The notes under the pieces: model-generated
The model's input: the letters and a program-made list of their open reading frames with translations, nothing else
The model's database searches: none
What the model was told of the DNA's origin: nothing
Position numbers and translations under genes: made by a program
Origin: Pyrodictiaceae archaeon
GTDB taxonomy: Archaea; Thermoproteota; Thermoprotei_A; Sulfolobales; Pyrodictiaceae
Reading direction: 5' to 3'
DNA length: 64,000 nucleotides
Assembly: GCA_027036135.1 (NCBI GenBank)
Contig: JALVSY010000030.1
Location: forward strand, 217,501-281,500
Part shown: piece by piece, positions 28,487 to 37,538 of the stretch
How the letters are laid out: every line of letters starts with the position of its first letter
Numbering within the stretch: position 1 is the stretch's first letter

Positions 28487-29554
28487 ATGAAGAAAGACTG
28501 CGTATACACAGATGGTTCTTATCGCTTCGACTTCTCCACGCTTCTCGAACTCCTTGTCAAGAGGGGAAGGTCTAAAAGAGTTGAACTATACATTGAAGCC
28601 CCTCAGGGTTTCGTACGCTTACTTAGGCACATTAGTGACTTTCTTTCCGAGTGCCTAGCTAGTAAGGGCTACGAGGCAACGGTACACATTAAGCTAGAGC
28701 CTGTGTTCGGGGCATGTGCTCTTAGCATTGATGAACTTAAGTATATCGGTAAGAATGTGTTCCTCATCCATCTAGGGCATGATCCGTATATCTACCCGAT
28801 CTGTACCGGAGGCACATGCTATCATAGTTCTCTTCCTAACGTTGTGTTTGTTCCAGGCGAGTATGTGGGAGGTAGTGTTGAGGAAATTGTAGAAAATCTG
28901 AGAGAGCTGCTTGGTGCTTCAAAAAGATTAGCTATAGGTTACTCTGTCCAACATCGCATGCTCTCTCATAGTGTTGCAGAAGCTCTAAGTAGGAATGGTT
29001 ACGATATTAGATTAGTAGCACCTGTCCTTGGGTGCTATTATTACAACCTTGTCAAGTATAGAGACGTTGTTGATGCGTTTATAGTAATCGCTGGGGGCTA
29101 CTTCCACTCTCTAGGCCTCGGACTAGCTCTTGGAGGCGAAAAAACAGTCCTAAGAGCTGATCCCTACTCCAACAAAGTAGAGAATATCGGTGACAAAGTA
29201 CTACATGTCCTCTCCAAGAGATACTGGGCCTTATCACTCTTATCAAGTGCTAAATCGCTTGGCATAATAATCGGGTTACTGCCTGGTCAGTACAGGCCTT
29301 GGATAGCTAGTTTCATAGAAGCACTGGCTAGGCGTCGAGGAATAAAAACTTACAAACTTTATGCGAGGTATCTTAGCAGAGAAGTTCTCGATAATTTGAG
29401 TCCAAGCGATTACGATGCCTTTGTCGTTACGTCTTGTCCTAGACTGGCTATAGATGATTTAGGTGATTATTGGAAACCCGTACTTACGCCAGCTGAGGCC
29501 AGGCTATGGCTTACCGATGCTCTTGGTAAATACGGCTATACTTTTCCATGGTGA
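28487..29554 (+). CDS. dph2: Diphthamide synthesis radical SAM enzyme Dph2
   Basis: 355 residues. It transfers the 3-amino-3-carboxypropyl group of SAM to the target histidine of aEF2. The archaeal enzyme holds its [4Fe-4S] cluster with one cysteine from each of three domains: here VFGACALS, VLGCYYYN and VTSCPRLAIDD. The usual YGACD of domain 1 reads FGACA, a mild deviation. ATG start; the METTL5-like gene follows after 8 bases. Confidence 0.92.
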   Translation: MKKDCVYTDGSYRFDFSTLLELLVKRGRSKRVELYIEAPQGFVRLLRHISDFLSECLASKGYEATVHIKLEPVFGACALSIDELKYIGKNVFLIHLGHDPYIYPICTGGTCYHSSLPNVVFVPGEYVGGSVEEIVENLRELLGASKRLAIGYSVQHRMLSHSVAEALSRNGYDIRLVAPVLGCYYYNLVKYRDVVDAFIVIAGGYFHSLGLGLALGGEKTVLRADPYSNKVENIGDKVLHVLSKRYWALSLLSSAKSLGIIIGLLPGQYRPWIASFIEALARRRGIKTYKLYARYLSREVLDNLSPSDYDAFVVTSCPRLAIDDLGDYWKPVLTPAEARLWLTDALGKYGYTFPW

Positions 29555-29562
29555 TTAACTAG

Positions 29563-30195
29563 TTGTTGAAACCTTCACAAATAGTACTTATTTTGGAAAA
29601 GAATGTTAAGCGCTTTAGTAAACCAAAACGTCTTCTCGAACAATACCGCACGCCACCAGAGATAGCTGTTGAGATTGCTCTTTGGTTAAGGAGTATTGGC
29701 TGTGAAGTAGTAGTTGACCTAGGCACAGGTACAGGCATGATAGCCTATGCTTCGTCTCTACTCGGCTTCTATGTCGTCGGAATAGACATTGATAGCGATG
29801 CCCTAAAGGATGCTATAGAGTCAAAGCTCTATAGTAAATTGGCCATAGATTTTGTACAAGCTGATGCCAGATATCTCCCCCTCCGACAAGGTGGCGACAA
29901 GTACTGCGTTGCGCAGAATCCTCCCTTTGGTATACAACGAAAAGGACAAGACACGGTATTTCTTGGAGCAGCTGCTGGGCTCGAGGCTAGTTACATAGCA
30001 TCAATACATCATGGAGGCTCGAATAGTGCTCTCAATTACTTAGAAGATTTTATGAAAAAATATGGATACAGGCTTAAGCACATTGAAGCATTTAAGTTCC
30101 CAATACCCGCTATGTATCGGAGCCATACTAGGCGCATCTATTACGCCCCCGCGCTACTACTGCTATTTGAGAGAAAAAGGGTGCACGAGCATTGA
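29563..30195 (+). CDS. METTL5-like rRNA adenine N6-methyltransferase
   Basis: 210 residues; class I methyltransferase with LLEQYRTPPEIA at the start, VVDLGTGTGMIAYASSLLG for SAM and NPPFGIQRKG as catalytic motif. NPPFG with this N-terminus is typical of METTL5 and its archaeal relatives, which methylate an adenine of the small-subunit rRNA. It has a TTG start and overlaps csl4 by 4 bases. Confidence 0.82.
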   Translation: MLKPSQIVLILEKNVKRFSKPKRLLEQYRTPPEIAVEIALWLRSIGCEVVVDLGTGTGMIAYASSLLGFYVVGIDIDSDALKDAIESKLYSKLAIDFVQADARYLPLRQGGDKYCVAQNPPFGIQRKGQDTVFLGAAAGLEASYIASIHHGGSNSALNYLEDFMKKYGYRLKHIEAFKFPIPAMYRSHTRRIYYAPALLLLFERKRVHEH

Positions 30196-30791
30196 GCAAC
30201 GTGCTAGCAAGTATCGTTGGTAAAAAGGTGTACCCTGGCGACGTGCTTTGTACTATAGAGGAGTTTCTGCCAGGTGATGGAGTATACGTTGAGGATGGAT
30301 ATATACGAGCAGCTCGCTTTGGTATAGTTGAGGTAGATTTTGCTAATAGGTGTATACACGTTAAGCCTCTTGGTAAAAGACCGCGTTTACCAAGAAAAGG
30401 TTCAGTAGTATATGGAGTCGTTACTGGTGTGCCTAGAGAGGAGCTAGCCTTTGTAAAGATATTTGCAGATGAGAGAATGATGCCTTTTAACGGGTTCTTT
30501 AGCGGCGTGCTCCACGTATCACAGGCTAGTGATACACCGGGCCAGCACAGCATCTACGATTTTGTGAAGCCAGGCGACTTCATAAGGGCAACAATAGTAT
30601 CTTCTTCAGCGCCATACTTGTTGTCCATCAAGAGGCCGCAGGATGGTGTGATTCTCGCTTATTGCTCGGTTTGTGGTGCTCCTCTGTATAAGGTTCCGGG
30701 TAGCCCATACTTGGTGTGTAAGCGTTGCGGAAATAAGGAGAAACGCAAGATAGCAATACACTACATGTTGGAGGAGAGAAGAAAGAGGTAG
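30192..30791 (+). CDS. csl4: Exosome cap subunit Csl4
   Basis: 199 residues: N-terminal domain, S1-like barrel in the middle and a C-terminal zinc ribbon (CSVCGAPLYKV...CKRCG). Csl4 sits on the archaeal exosome ring and feeds RNA into it. TTG 30192 overlaps the preceding stop. Dph2-METTL5-Csl4-Rpo11 is a common crenarchaeal order. Confidence 0.93.
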   Translation: MSNVLASIVGKKVYPGDVLCTIEEFLPGDGVYVEDGYIRAARFGIVEVDFANRCIHVKPLGKRPRLPRKGSVVYGVVTGVPREELAFVKIFADERMMPFNGFFSGVLHVSQASDTPGQHSIYDFVKPGDFIRATIVSSSAPYLLSIKRPQDGVILAYCSVCGAPLYKVPGSPYLVCKRCGNKEKRKIAIHYMLEERRKR

Positions 30792-30796
30792 AACTA

Positions 30797-31441
30797 GTGA
30801 TGCCTATCAAAGTTATTAAGAAGAAGCTCTATGTAACAAGCATCCCACCGGGTTTTCCACTAGAAAAGATATACGAGAAAATATCCAGTAATGTCAGGAC
30901 ACCTTTCGCCGAAATAAGTATACGTGGTAATAGGGCATTCATAGAGCTAGTAGGCACCGAGGCCGAAATAAAAGATACATGGTACAGGATTAGGAACGCT
31001 CTACAAGATCTCTGGGAGCTATACAGATTAGAGAGACAGAAGGAAGCAACAATAAACGCCATAGTTAAGGAAGCTGGACGCACCTTTCCTCCAGAGTCGC
31101 TTGTATACGCACTTAAGCTAAAAGGGTATGATGCGAGGCTGAGCGAAGATAAGCAATACATCTATACTAATGCGCCACCCGATATAGTTGTTGAAAGTGC
31201 CCGCCGCATAGCAGAGGTAATCGATGAGATAAGATTCCAAGTAAAGGGATCGGCGGCAAAACGCATGATAGCAGCTATAGCCGTTGGTTTATCGGTTGAT
31301 CCCGAGAAGGTAATAGAGTATGGGCTTAAGACGCGCGTTCTAGAAGAAACCGATGATGGACTTAGGCTACGAGAGGAATGGAGAAAAGGTCTAAGAAAGA
31401 TAGCAGTCATGCTTAAGGGGGCTGAGCTAGGCTTCGAGTAG
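30797..31441 (+). CDS. Conserved crenarchaeal protein (DUF2067-like)
   Basis: 214 residues, cytoplasmic. A small alpha/beta N-terminal domain is followed by a helix-rich half with a possible helix-turn-helix near AAIAVGLSVDPEKVIEYGL. I believe it belongs to the DUF2067 group found between csl4 and rpo11 in Crenarchaeota; its function is unknown. The neighbours suggest RNA processing or transcription. Confidence 0.7.
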   Translation: MMPIKVIKKKLYVTSIPPGFPLEKIYEKISSNVRTPFAEISIRGNRAFIELVGTEAEIKDTWYRIRNALQDLWELYRLERQKEATINAIVKEAGRTFPPESLVYALKLKGYDARLSEDKQYIYTNAPPDIVVESARRIAEVIDEIRFQVKGSAAKRMIAAIAVGLSVDPEKVIEYGLKTRVLEETDDGLRLREEWRKGLRKIAVMLKGAELGFE

Positions 31442-31458
31442 GTGGGGCTGAGCAGAAG

Positions 31459-31794
31459 ATGAGTAGCCAAGAGCAATTGCTTGCAGGGTCAAAACTTAGG
31501 CTGCTTAAACGCGAGAAAGACTCTATTGAAATAGAGCTTGAAGGCGAGGATCACACAATAGCGAATCTGATCGCGAAGTATGCTATACGCAAAAAGGGCG
31601 TCGTGTATTCATCATACATAATATCTCATCCATTAGTTGGGAAACCCGTGGTCGTGTTATCAACTGATGGTAGTCGTGATCCTTTAGAAGTACTTGAAGA
31701 AGTGCTGAACGATATAATCAGGGATGCAAAGGAGTTCCGCAACAAGCTACAAGAGGTTATAAAAAATAATGCATTCTGCCAAGAAAGAGGCTAG
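31459..31794 (+). CDS. rpo11: RNA polymerase subunit Rpo11 (L)
   Basis: 111 residues with the family core ELEGEDHTIANLIAKYA and VVYSSYIISHPLVGKPVV. It pairs with Rpo3 to form the assembly platform of RNA polymerase, the counterpart of the alpha dimer. An unknown gene overlaps its end by 26 bases. Confidence 0.95.
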   Translation: MSSQEQLLAGSKLRLLKREKDSIEIELEGEDHTIANLIAKYAIRKKGVVYSSYIISHPLVGKPVVVLSTDGSRDPLEVLEEVLNDIIRDAKEFRNKLQEVIKNNAFCQERG

Positions 31795-32131
31795 ACTTTT
31801 ACTCATTTATAGATGCAACGAAGGCCTTTATGCAGTAATAGTGTTTAGAGGCCCTTTCCGTCTAGAGTATGCCAGTACTGGTACTAGAGACGTAATTGAG
31901 GAAGTTGCGCATTCGAGCATATTTGATGAAATACGCTATGTTTGGCCGCCAAGCTTCTCTCGTAAACTTGGGCTAAGTCCTCTACCTAACTTGGAGAGCT
32001 ATTTTGGCTCTTGTTTACTCTGCGTGGATAATCTTGCTAAAAATATATGTAGTATAGCAGATAACTTAATAGTTTCCGAAAATTCTTTACTTTTTAAAGA
32101 CCAGAGAGAAAGCAATAAGAGGAGCCAGTAG
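31769..32131 (+). CDS. Unknown 120-residue protein between rpo11 and tfs
   Basis: No family recognised. It starts inside rpo11 (ATG 31769, coupled) and shows an alternating beta-rich N-terminal half (ARLLLIYRCNEGLYAVIVF) and a loop-rich remainder with a Cys pair (CLLC). Codon use and position in the operon support a real gene. Its role is likely tied to transcription, by context only. Confidence 0.6.
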   Translation: MHSAKKEARLLLIYRCNEGLYAVIVFRGPFRLEYASTGTRDVIEEVAHSSIFDEIRYVWPPSFSRKLGLSPLPNLESYFGSCLLCVDNLAKNICSIADNLIVSENSLLFKDQRESNKRSQ

Positions 32132-32192
32132 CTAAGAGGAGCTAAACTGGCTAAACCGAATTACTATGGTACAAGTCAAGAGGTGAGCGAAG

Positions 32193-32537
32193 ATGAAGTT
32201 CTGTCCACGCTGTGGTTCATTAATGGTTGTCAAGACCATTAATGGTAAAAAAGTATGGGTCTGTCCCAGCTGTGGTTACACCGAGGAAATCAAAGACGAT
32301 GGAAGTGTCTCAGCACTTGTTCTAAAGCAGCGGATAAAACACAGCGAGAAAGAGCGGCTAGTGGTAATACCTAAAGATATCAATTGGGAAGCGATGCCAA
32401 AGACTAGAGTAACATGTCCACGCTGTGGATACCATGAAGCCTATTACTGGGTTGTACAGACTCGTCGTGCCGACGAGCCTCCAACAAGATTCTTCAAGTG
32501 TGTGCGCTGCGGATACGTATGGAGAGAATATGACTGA
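32193..32537 (+). CDS. tfs: Transcription factor S (TFS), RNA cleavage factor
   Basis: 114 residues with two zinc ribbons: CPRCGS...CPSCG at the N-terminus and CPRCG...CVRCG at the C-terminus. The catalytic hairpin is intact (TRRADEPPTRFF), so it should stimulate cleavage by backtracked RNA polymerase. ATG 32193 has GAGGTGA upstream. It overlaps the next small gene by 8 bases. Confidence 0.96.
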   Translation: MKFCPRCGSLMVVKTINGKKVWVCPSCGYTEEIKDDGSVSALVLKQRIKHSEKERLVVIPKDINWEAMPKTRVTCPRCGYHEAYYWVVQTRRADEPPTRFFKCVRCGYVWREYD

Positions 32538-32760
32538 CACGGGTAGAGGCGCGGATATTTGTTACGAGGCCGAGTACTTTACTAGACTTTTTAGGAAACT
32601 GTTAGAAGATGCAGAGGAGGCCTATTATCGCACCCCAGTGCACGTCTCGTCAAGGCCATATATGGAGCGTGTGCTTAGGCTAGTACAAGCCGGGCTTAGC
32701 GAGTCAATAAGATTACTAAGTGAATGTAAGAAAGACATGGGGAGTGAGTGGAGTGCTTAG
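32530..32760 (+). CDS. Small helical protein between tfs and pcna
   Basis: 76 residues from ATG 32530, overlapping the tfs stop; the frame is open further upstream but only inside tfs. Mostly helical (YFTRLFRKLLEDAEEAYYR, MERVLRLVQAGL). Not recognised. It sits between a transcription factor and the sliding clamp in a crenarchaeal-type arrangement. Confidence 0.55.
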   Translation: MTDTGRGADICYEAEYFTRLFRKLLEDAEEAYYRTPVHVSSRPYMERVLRLVQAGLSESIRLLSECKKDMGSEWSA

Positions 32761-32825
32761 ACTTGATTTATGCATAGACCTTTTCTAGCTAAGTCTCCTA
32801 AATACTAGCTTCTCGGGGAGAGCGG

Positions 32826-33566
32826 TTGAAAATAACATTCTTTGATGCAAGAGTATGGCGGTACCTGATATCAGCAATCTCTAAAGTAATAGAGGAAGGC
32901 GTGTTCATAGTTGATCCAGAGAAAGGATTTAGATTTAGAGCCATGGATCCCTCACATGTAATTCTACTCGATATGAACTTTCCCCGCGAGTCCTTCGAGG
33001 AGTTCGATGTTGATAAGGAGTATCAGCTCGGCGTAAACCTAGAAGATCTTGCAAAGGTCCTAAGAAGGGCTAGGAAAGAGGATAAACTAGAGATACGAGC
33101 AGACGAGAACACGATATCAATTAGCTTCATAGGTAAAGGATATCGTGAGTTCACACTACCATTACTCGATGTAACAGCTGAGGAGATACCAGAGCCCGAG
33201 CTAGAGTTCAAGGCAAACGTAAAAGTGATGAGCGATGTCTATAGAGATACTATTAAGGATGTAGAACTAGTCGGTGACGTGATAAAATTCACGGCCTCCG
33301 AGAACGAGTTTCGCGTAGAGTCTTCAAGCGAGTTAGCAGAAGCGGAGATAGTCTATACCCTTGAGAGTGGTAGCATAATAGAACTGAATGTTGAGGATAC
33401 TCAGTCAGCGATGTATACGCTCGAGTACTTTAGCGATCTCTCCGGAGCAGCACGTGTGGCAGATACAATAACTATACGCTTTAGTAGCGAAATGCCTGCT
33501 CTTATAGAGCATGAGATACCTCAGGGAGCTAAGTTTAGTTTCCTAATAGCTCCGCGGGTCGAGTAA
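32826..33566 (+). CDS. pcn: DNA polymerase sliding clamp (PCNA)
   Basis: 246 residues, two repeats of the clamp fold. Visible landmarks are FRAMDPSHVILLDM, VNLEDLAKVLRRARKED and the interdomain region, with MYTLEYFSDLSGAARVADTI near the end. It rings DNA and tethers polymerase, FEN1 and ligase. Start TTG 32826. Crenarchaea often have several PCNA paralogs that form a heterotrimer; only one is in this window. Confidence 0.95.
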   Translation: MKITFFDARVWRYLISAISKVIEEGVFIVDPEKGFRFRAMDPSHVILLDMNFPRESFEEFDVDKEYQLGVNLEDLAKVLRRARKEDKLEIRADENTISISFIGKGYREFTLPLLDVTAEEIPEPELEFKANVKVMSDVYRDTIKDVELVGDVIKFTASENEFRVESSSELAEAEIVYTLESGSIIELNVEDTQSAMYTLEYFSDLSGAARVADTITIRFSSEMPALIEHEIPQGAKFSFLIAPRVE

Positions 33567-33627
33567 GGGCCACGAAAAATGCATCAAATTTTATCAATAG
33601 TGCCATAATTTATCCTTTAGTAGCGGG

Positions 33628-34824
33628 TTGTCTTTAGGCTCGGAACATAGATATAAGGGTCACGTAGTAATGGCCGACCTCTTTCGGCGAACAAAGCGCT
33701 TCCTAGAGCGGATAACAAGGAACTACTATGAGAGAAAAACACCTCATGTCCCGAATGACTTCATGTTAAGAGAGTTTGCTGCCCAGACCTGGCATAGTAG
33801 GAGCTACATAAGGCACATGGCTTTCCAGAGCATAGAGGAGATAAAAAAATTCCTCGTGACAAAGGCGCCACGTCACTTCTACTATTCCTCAGCTAGGTAT
33901 AATCAGCCCGAAGCAAACGATATGGAGCTTAAAGGATGGCGCTCTGCAGACCTGGTATTCGATATTGATGCAGACCATTTACCTGAGTGCACAGATAAGG
34001 TTATTGAGATAAAAATTGAGGCAAGCGGTGAGAAAACAAGCCTAGTCGATGACGAGTGTATAGAACGTGCCTCACTCCGTGCTCTCAACCTTAGAGATAT
34101 ACTAGTCTATGAGTTGGGCATAGACGAGAAACGCATAGCAATAGAGTTTTCAGGTAATAGAGGTTTTCATGTCACGGCATACCTTGACGACAATAATGAG
34201 CTAGCTAAGAGCGGTTCAGACGTAAGAAGAGAACTAGTAAACTACATAAAAGCCATAGACCTCCTAGACGAGTCTCTTGAACCGTGGCGCCAGCTCAGCC
34301 TTAGACGTGGTAGGCCCAGCCCTATTCCGCCTAGCCCTCTGAGCGGCGGTGTGCGCGGCCGCCTTGCCAGAATAATGGTGCGCTTAGCTCAGCAACGAGG
34401 ATTAACAAGTATAGTGGCCAAGCTATATAAGTTTCAGTCACAGAAGACCACAATGCTGTATGAAAATGCATTAAAAGATCTTGAGCAAGAAGCGCGTGAA
34501 CTTATTGGAGTGGAAATAGATGAGCAAGTAACAATAGATACTTCTCGATTAATCCGTGCACCTTGGAGCCTAAACGGGAAAACAATGCTACCAGTCATGC
34601 CTCTAGACGAGCATATGTTAATTAGATTCAAGCTCTCTGCACATATCTCCCCGTTTGCAAACATGGAGCCCGTGCGTGTGCGTATGCTTACAAATATCCC
34701 GACTAGTATAAAGATTCTAGGTACAAGAATGAGCTTGAAGAAAGATGATAGACCTAAACTTGATGCTCCCTTGGCGCTCTACTTGCTTAGTAAAGGGCTT
34801 GCTATAATAGAGCAGGAGGGGTGA
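33628..34824 (+). CDS. priS: DNA primase catalytic subunit PriS
   Basis: 398 residues. AEP primase motifs: VFDIDADHLPEC with the metal-binding acidic residues, EFSGNRGFHVTAYL (SGxRGxH) and RLIRAPWSLNGKT. It makes RNA/DNA primers with PriL for replication. Start TTG 33628 is used; ATG 33670 is a shorter option that fits the family N-terminus better. It is coupled to the next gene by a 4-base overlap. Confidence 0.94.
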   Translation: MSLGSEHRYKGHVVMADLFRRTKRFLERITRNYYERKTPHVPNDFMLREFAAQTWHSRSYIRHMAFQSIEEIKKFLVTKAPRHFYYSSARYNQPEANDMELKGWRSADLVFDIDADHLPECTDKVIEIKIEASGEKTSLVDDECIERASLRALNLRDILVYELGIDEKRIAIEFSGNRGFHVTAYLDDNNELAKSGSDVRRELVNYIKAIDLLDESLEPWRQLSLRRGRPSPIPPSPLSGGVRGRLARIMVRLAQQRGLTSIVAKLYKFQSQKTTMLYENALKDLEQEARELIGVEIDEQVTIDTSRLIRAPWSLNGKTMLPVMPLDEHMLIRFKLSAHISPFANMEPVRVRMLTNIPTSIKILGTRMSLKKDDRPKLDAPLALYLLSKGLAIIEQEG

Positions 34825-35300
34825 TTCCCCCAATGGTTGATGGCTATGACGAGGCTGGATTACAAGCCCTTATTCGCTCGGCCAAGAGGCTTCTAGAAGA
34901 AGGTAAGCTAGAAAGCATACTCGATGATGCGAAGCGCTATAGGGAAGGCTTAGCAAGTACTCTGCTCTCATTAGAAAATTATAAACATAGCGATATATTG
35001 GAAACTTATCTTAATATGGCTAATAAGGCTATTAAACTCTTATTGAAGTCATATAGCACGGCTAACAAGGTTAACAGAGAGGAAGCTGAAGCAACGCTCG
35101 CCGGGATAATAGGCTTAGCTGTTTCAGCAGATAAGTGTACGCTCATAGAGCTAGCAACCGATATCAAGCTCCGGGGTAAGAATAGAAGCCTTGGTTCCAT
35201 AACTTGTGTTAGCTCCGAGAAAGCAGTACACATGGTTTTAGCAGATATCGCCTCATTATTGCCCAGCGGCCTCAGTGAAGCCCTCAGAGGCTCAGAGTAG
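34821..35300 (+). CDS. Possible GINS15 (Gins51) replication protein, by synteny
   Basis: 159 residues, almost entirely helical in the first 110, then a short beta-like tail. Sequence alone does not identify it. In Sulfolobus the Gins15 gene lies with priS and a pcna gene, and this protein has the right size, helical make-up and position (coupled to priS). GINS links the MCM helicase, Cdc45/RecJ-like protein and primase. PriX, another small primase partner, is the alternative. Confidence 0.45.
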   Translation: MIPPMVDGYDEAGLQALIRSAKRLLEEGKLESILDDAKRYREGLASTLLSLENYKHSDILETYLNMANKAIKLLLKSYSTANKVNREEAEATLAGIIGLAVSADKCTLIELATDIKLRGKNRSLGSITCVSSEKAVHMVLADIASLLPSGLSEALRGSE

Positions 35301-35367
35301 TATTTAAGCCAGAACCCTGTCTCTCGTGATGAGGGTACTAAGTAAGGGGCTGGGGAGTGATAGCGCC

Positions 35368-35652
35368 GTGAAAGTACCAAAGGTGATAGTAACGTACTGT
35401 CCCCGTTGCCGTACACATACACCACACACAGTAATGATATATAAGCATGGTAAGAGACGTAGCCTTGCAGAAGGTGAGCGCAGATATAGGCGCAAGCAAG
35501 AAGGTTATGGTAGCAAGAGGAAGCCTGAGCAAAAACGCTTCGCAAAGGTAACAAAGAAGGTCGTACTCAAGCTCAAGTGCCAAAAGTGCGGCTACATACT
35601 GCACCGTAGAGGCATTAGGCTTAAGAAAGTTGAATTAGTCGAGGTGAGGTGA
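35368..35652 (+). CDS. rpl44e: 50S ribosomal protein L44e (eL42)
   Basis: Starts at GTG 35368 to give [19 protein letters not shown], the family N-terminus; the frame opens at 35326. Zinc ribbon CPRC...CQKCG and the [11 protein letters not shown] and [14 protein letters not shown] segments that contact the E site. Immediately followed by S27e. Confidence 0.95.
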   Translation: MKVPKVIVTYCPRCRTHTPHTVMIYKHGKRRSLAEGERRYRRKQEGYGSKRKPEQKRFAKVTKKVVLKLKCQKCGYILHRRGIRLKKVELVEVR

Positions 35653-35658
35653 GACCTT

Positions 35659-35859
35659 ATGGTCAAGAAGCTCAAGATACTAGTTCCTCAGCCGCGTAGC
35701 AGGTTCCTATTGGTACGCTGCCCGGTATGCGGAAACGAGCAAGTAGTATTCAGCCATGCTACTTTCCCGGTACGTTGCCTAGTATGCGGTGCACAGCTAG
35801 TCGAGCCTACTGGAGGAAAAGCAAAGATACATGGCCAGGTAGTTAGAGTCCTCGGCTAA
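35659..35859 (+). CDS. rps27e: 30S ribosomal protein S27e
   Basis: 66 residues with a zinc ribbon ([20 protein letters not shown], then CGAQL) matching S27e. It is 6 bases after rpl44e; the L44e-S27e-aIF2alpha-Nop10 order is conserved in archaea. Confidence 0.95.
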   Translation: MVKKLKILVPQPRSRFLLVRCPVCGNEQVVFSHATFPVRCLVCGAQLVEPTGGKAKIHGQVVRVLG

Positions 35860-35946
35860 TAATAGCTATATGGCTTATGTAAAGCTTAGGTATTCGCCTT
35901 TTTCTAGGAATAACCTGCTTCAAGAGACGTACATAGTTCGTTTTTA

Positions 35947-36792
35947 TTGAGTCTCTCTAATAGGGTATCAAGAGGTGATATAGTAACCTTGGCAATTAGG
36001 AAGAAAGAGCTACCCGATGTAGGCGAACTCGTTGTAGCAACAGTGAGAGAAGTATATGACTATGGAGCCTACCTTAACCTCGACGAGTATGGCGGCCTAG
36101 AAGCATACTTGCCGTGGAGCGAGGTTGCTTCTCGATGGGTCCGTAGCATTCATGATGTAGTTAAGCCTGGCCAGAAAGTCGTTGTAAAGGTTATACGTGT
36201 TCATAGAAAGAGAAAAACAGTTGATGTATCATTAAAGAGAGTTACTGATAGTGAAAGAAAGCGTAAAATGGCGCAGTGGAAGCGTGAGCAGAAAGCACTC
36301 AAGATCCTCGAGATAATTGGGCAGAAGAAGGGCAAGACCCTCGAGGAGATATACGAAGTAGTTGGGCGCAAGCTTGAGGAAACATTTGGCGACTTAATGA
36401 CCGCCTTCGAGGAAGCCGTTATACGAGGAGCCGAAGCCCTTAGGGAGGCTGGTATACCTGAGGAATGGATAGAGCCCATCCTAGAGGAAGTTAAGAGGCA
36501 TGTGCACGTCAAGAGAGTGAAAATAGAGGGTACAATAATAGCTACTTCTAGGGCAGGCGATGGAGTTGAGAGAGTAAAGAAGGTCCTCCTTGCAATGAAG
36601 CAACAGCTACTAAGATTCTCTAAGGACATAAGTGCACGCCTATATACCATAGGTGCGCCGCGCTACAAGATAGAGCTAGAAGCATACGATTATAGAACCA
36701 TTGAGAAAGCGCTTGAGGAGGCCCTTAGCGAGGCGGAAAAGAACGCTAAGAAGCTAGGGGTAGAGTTTAGCTTCACACGTGAAAGGAAGTAA
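35947..36792 (+). CDS. eif2a: Translation initiation factor aIF2 alpha subunit
   Basis: 281 residues: S1-type barrel (VVATVREVYDYGAYLNLDEYGG), helical middle domain and C-terminal alpha/beta domain that contacts the gamma subunit. With beta and gamma it brings Met-tRNAi to the ribosome. Start TTG 35947 is tentative; a few extra N-terminal residues may not be real. Confidence 0.95.
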   Translation: MSLSNRVSRGDIVTLAIRKKELPDVGELVVATVREVYDYGAYLNLDEYGGLEAYLPWSEVASRWVRSIHDVVKPGQKVVVKVIRVHRKRKTVDVSLKRVTDSERKRKMAQWKREQKALKILEIIGQKKGKTLEEIYEVVGRKLEETFGDLMTAFEEAVIRGAEALREAGIPEEWIEPILEEVKRHVHVKRVKIEGTIIATSRAGDGVERVKKVLLAMKQQLLRFSKDISARLYTIGAPRYKIELEAYDYRTIEKALEEALSEAEKNAKKLGVEFSFTRERK

Positions 36793-36810
36793 ACAAGGAG
36801 GACCCAGGGC

Positions 36811-36993
36811 ATGCAATGGCTTTTAAGACGTTGCACTAAATGTGGACGATACACTCTTAGGAGAGATAAATGCCCTGTCTGTGGTGCCCCGGTACAGGTA
36901 CCTCATCCGCCAAGATTCTCTCCAGAGGACAAATATGTCGCATATCGTTACCGTATGAAGCTAGCGGCTCTCCGCGAACAAGTGAGTAAATAG
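36811..36993 (+). CDS. nop10: H/ACA RNP protein Nop10
   Basis: 60 residues, zinc ribbon CTKCGRYTLRRDKCPVCG followed by PHPPRFSPEDKYVAYR, the linear segment that binds Cbf5. Part of the guide-RNA pseudouridylation machine. Last gene of the long rightward block before the convergent CarS gene. Confidence 0.96.
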   Translation: MQWLLRRCTKCGRYTLRRDKCPVCGAPVQVPHPPRFSPEDKYVAYRYRMKLAALREQVSK

Positions 36994-37031
36994 ATTGGGC
37001 CCTTCTAGCGCCTCTTATACTTCCCCTTATT

Positions 37032-37538
37032 TTACCAAGGTACGGGTTTTAGTCTAAGCTTATGCGCAGCGGTATTAGTAGCCCTGTGCAACGCCATAAC
37101 TACTGGCGCGAAGCCTAGTATAACCCATGGATTAAGCACCAAGTGAGCAGAGTACAGCATATAGAGAGCACCGGAGTAGAAGTCTAGCTGGTCTAGAACC
37201 GGAGCTGGCGCCCCTCTCTCAAGCCCTATTCTTCTCTTGATAAAGGCTCCAAGCATGTCACCCAAGAGAGCGCCAAGCGCAGCTAATACCCCTCCATAGA
37301 ATATTATAGGAGAGCATGTAAGTGCAGCTAGGAATAGGGCTACAGTAGAGCCGTATAGGAATCCTATGATTAGCCCCTCCCAGGTCTTTCCCGGGCCCAG
37401 TAAGGGACGCCCATCCCGCAGCACTAGGCCCCTGTCTATCGGTGTGCCCTTGTACCGTAACAGTACTGGTGCGCCATTGGCAGCGAGCGCAGGCAATAAT
37501 ACCAGTATAGTGTTTAGAGGGTTCAGCAGGTAAGCCAT
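37032..37538 (-). CDS. carS: CDP-archaeol synthase CarS
   Basis: 168 residues, five hydrophobic helices. The family motifs GKTWEG, GDMLGAFIKRRIG and LDQLDFYSGAL are intact. CarS activates unsaturated archaetidic acid with CTP, a late step in archaeal polar-lipid synthesis. Overlaps the RadB-like gene by 16 bases in the same leftward unit. Confidence 0.93.
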   Translation of the reverse strand: MAYLLNPLNTILVLLPALAANGAPVLLRYKGTPIDRGLVLRDGRPLLGPGKTWEGLIIGFLYGSTVALFLAALTCSPIIFYGGVLAALGALLGDMLGAFIKRRIGLERGAPAPVLDQLDFYSGALYMLYSAHLVLNPWVILGFAPVVMALHRATNTAAHKLRLKPVPW

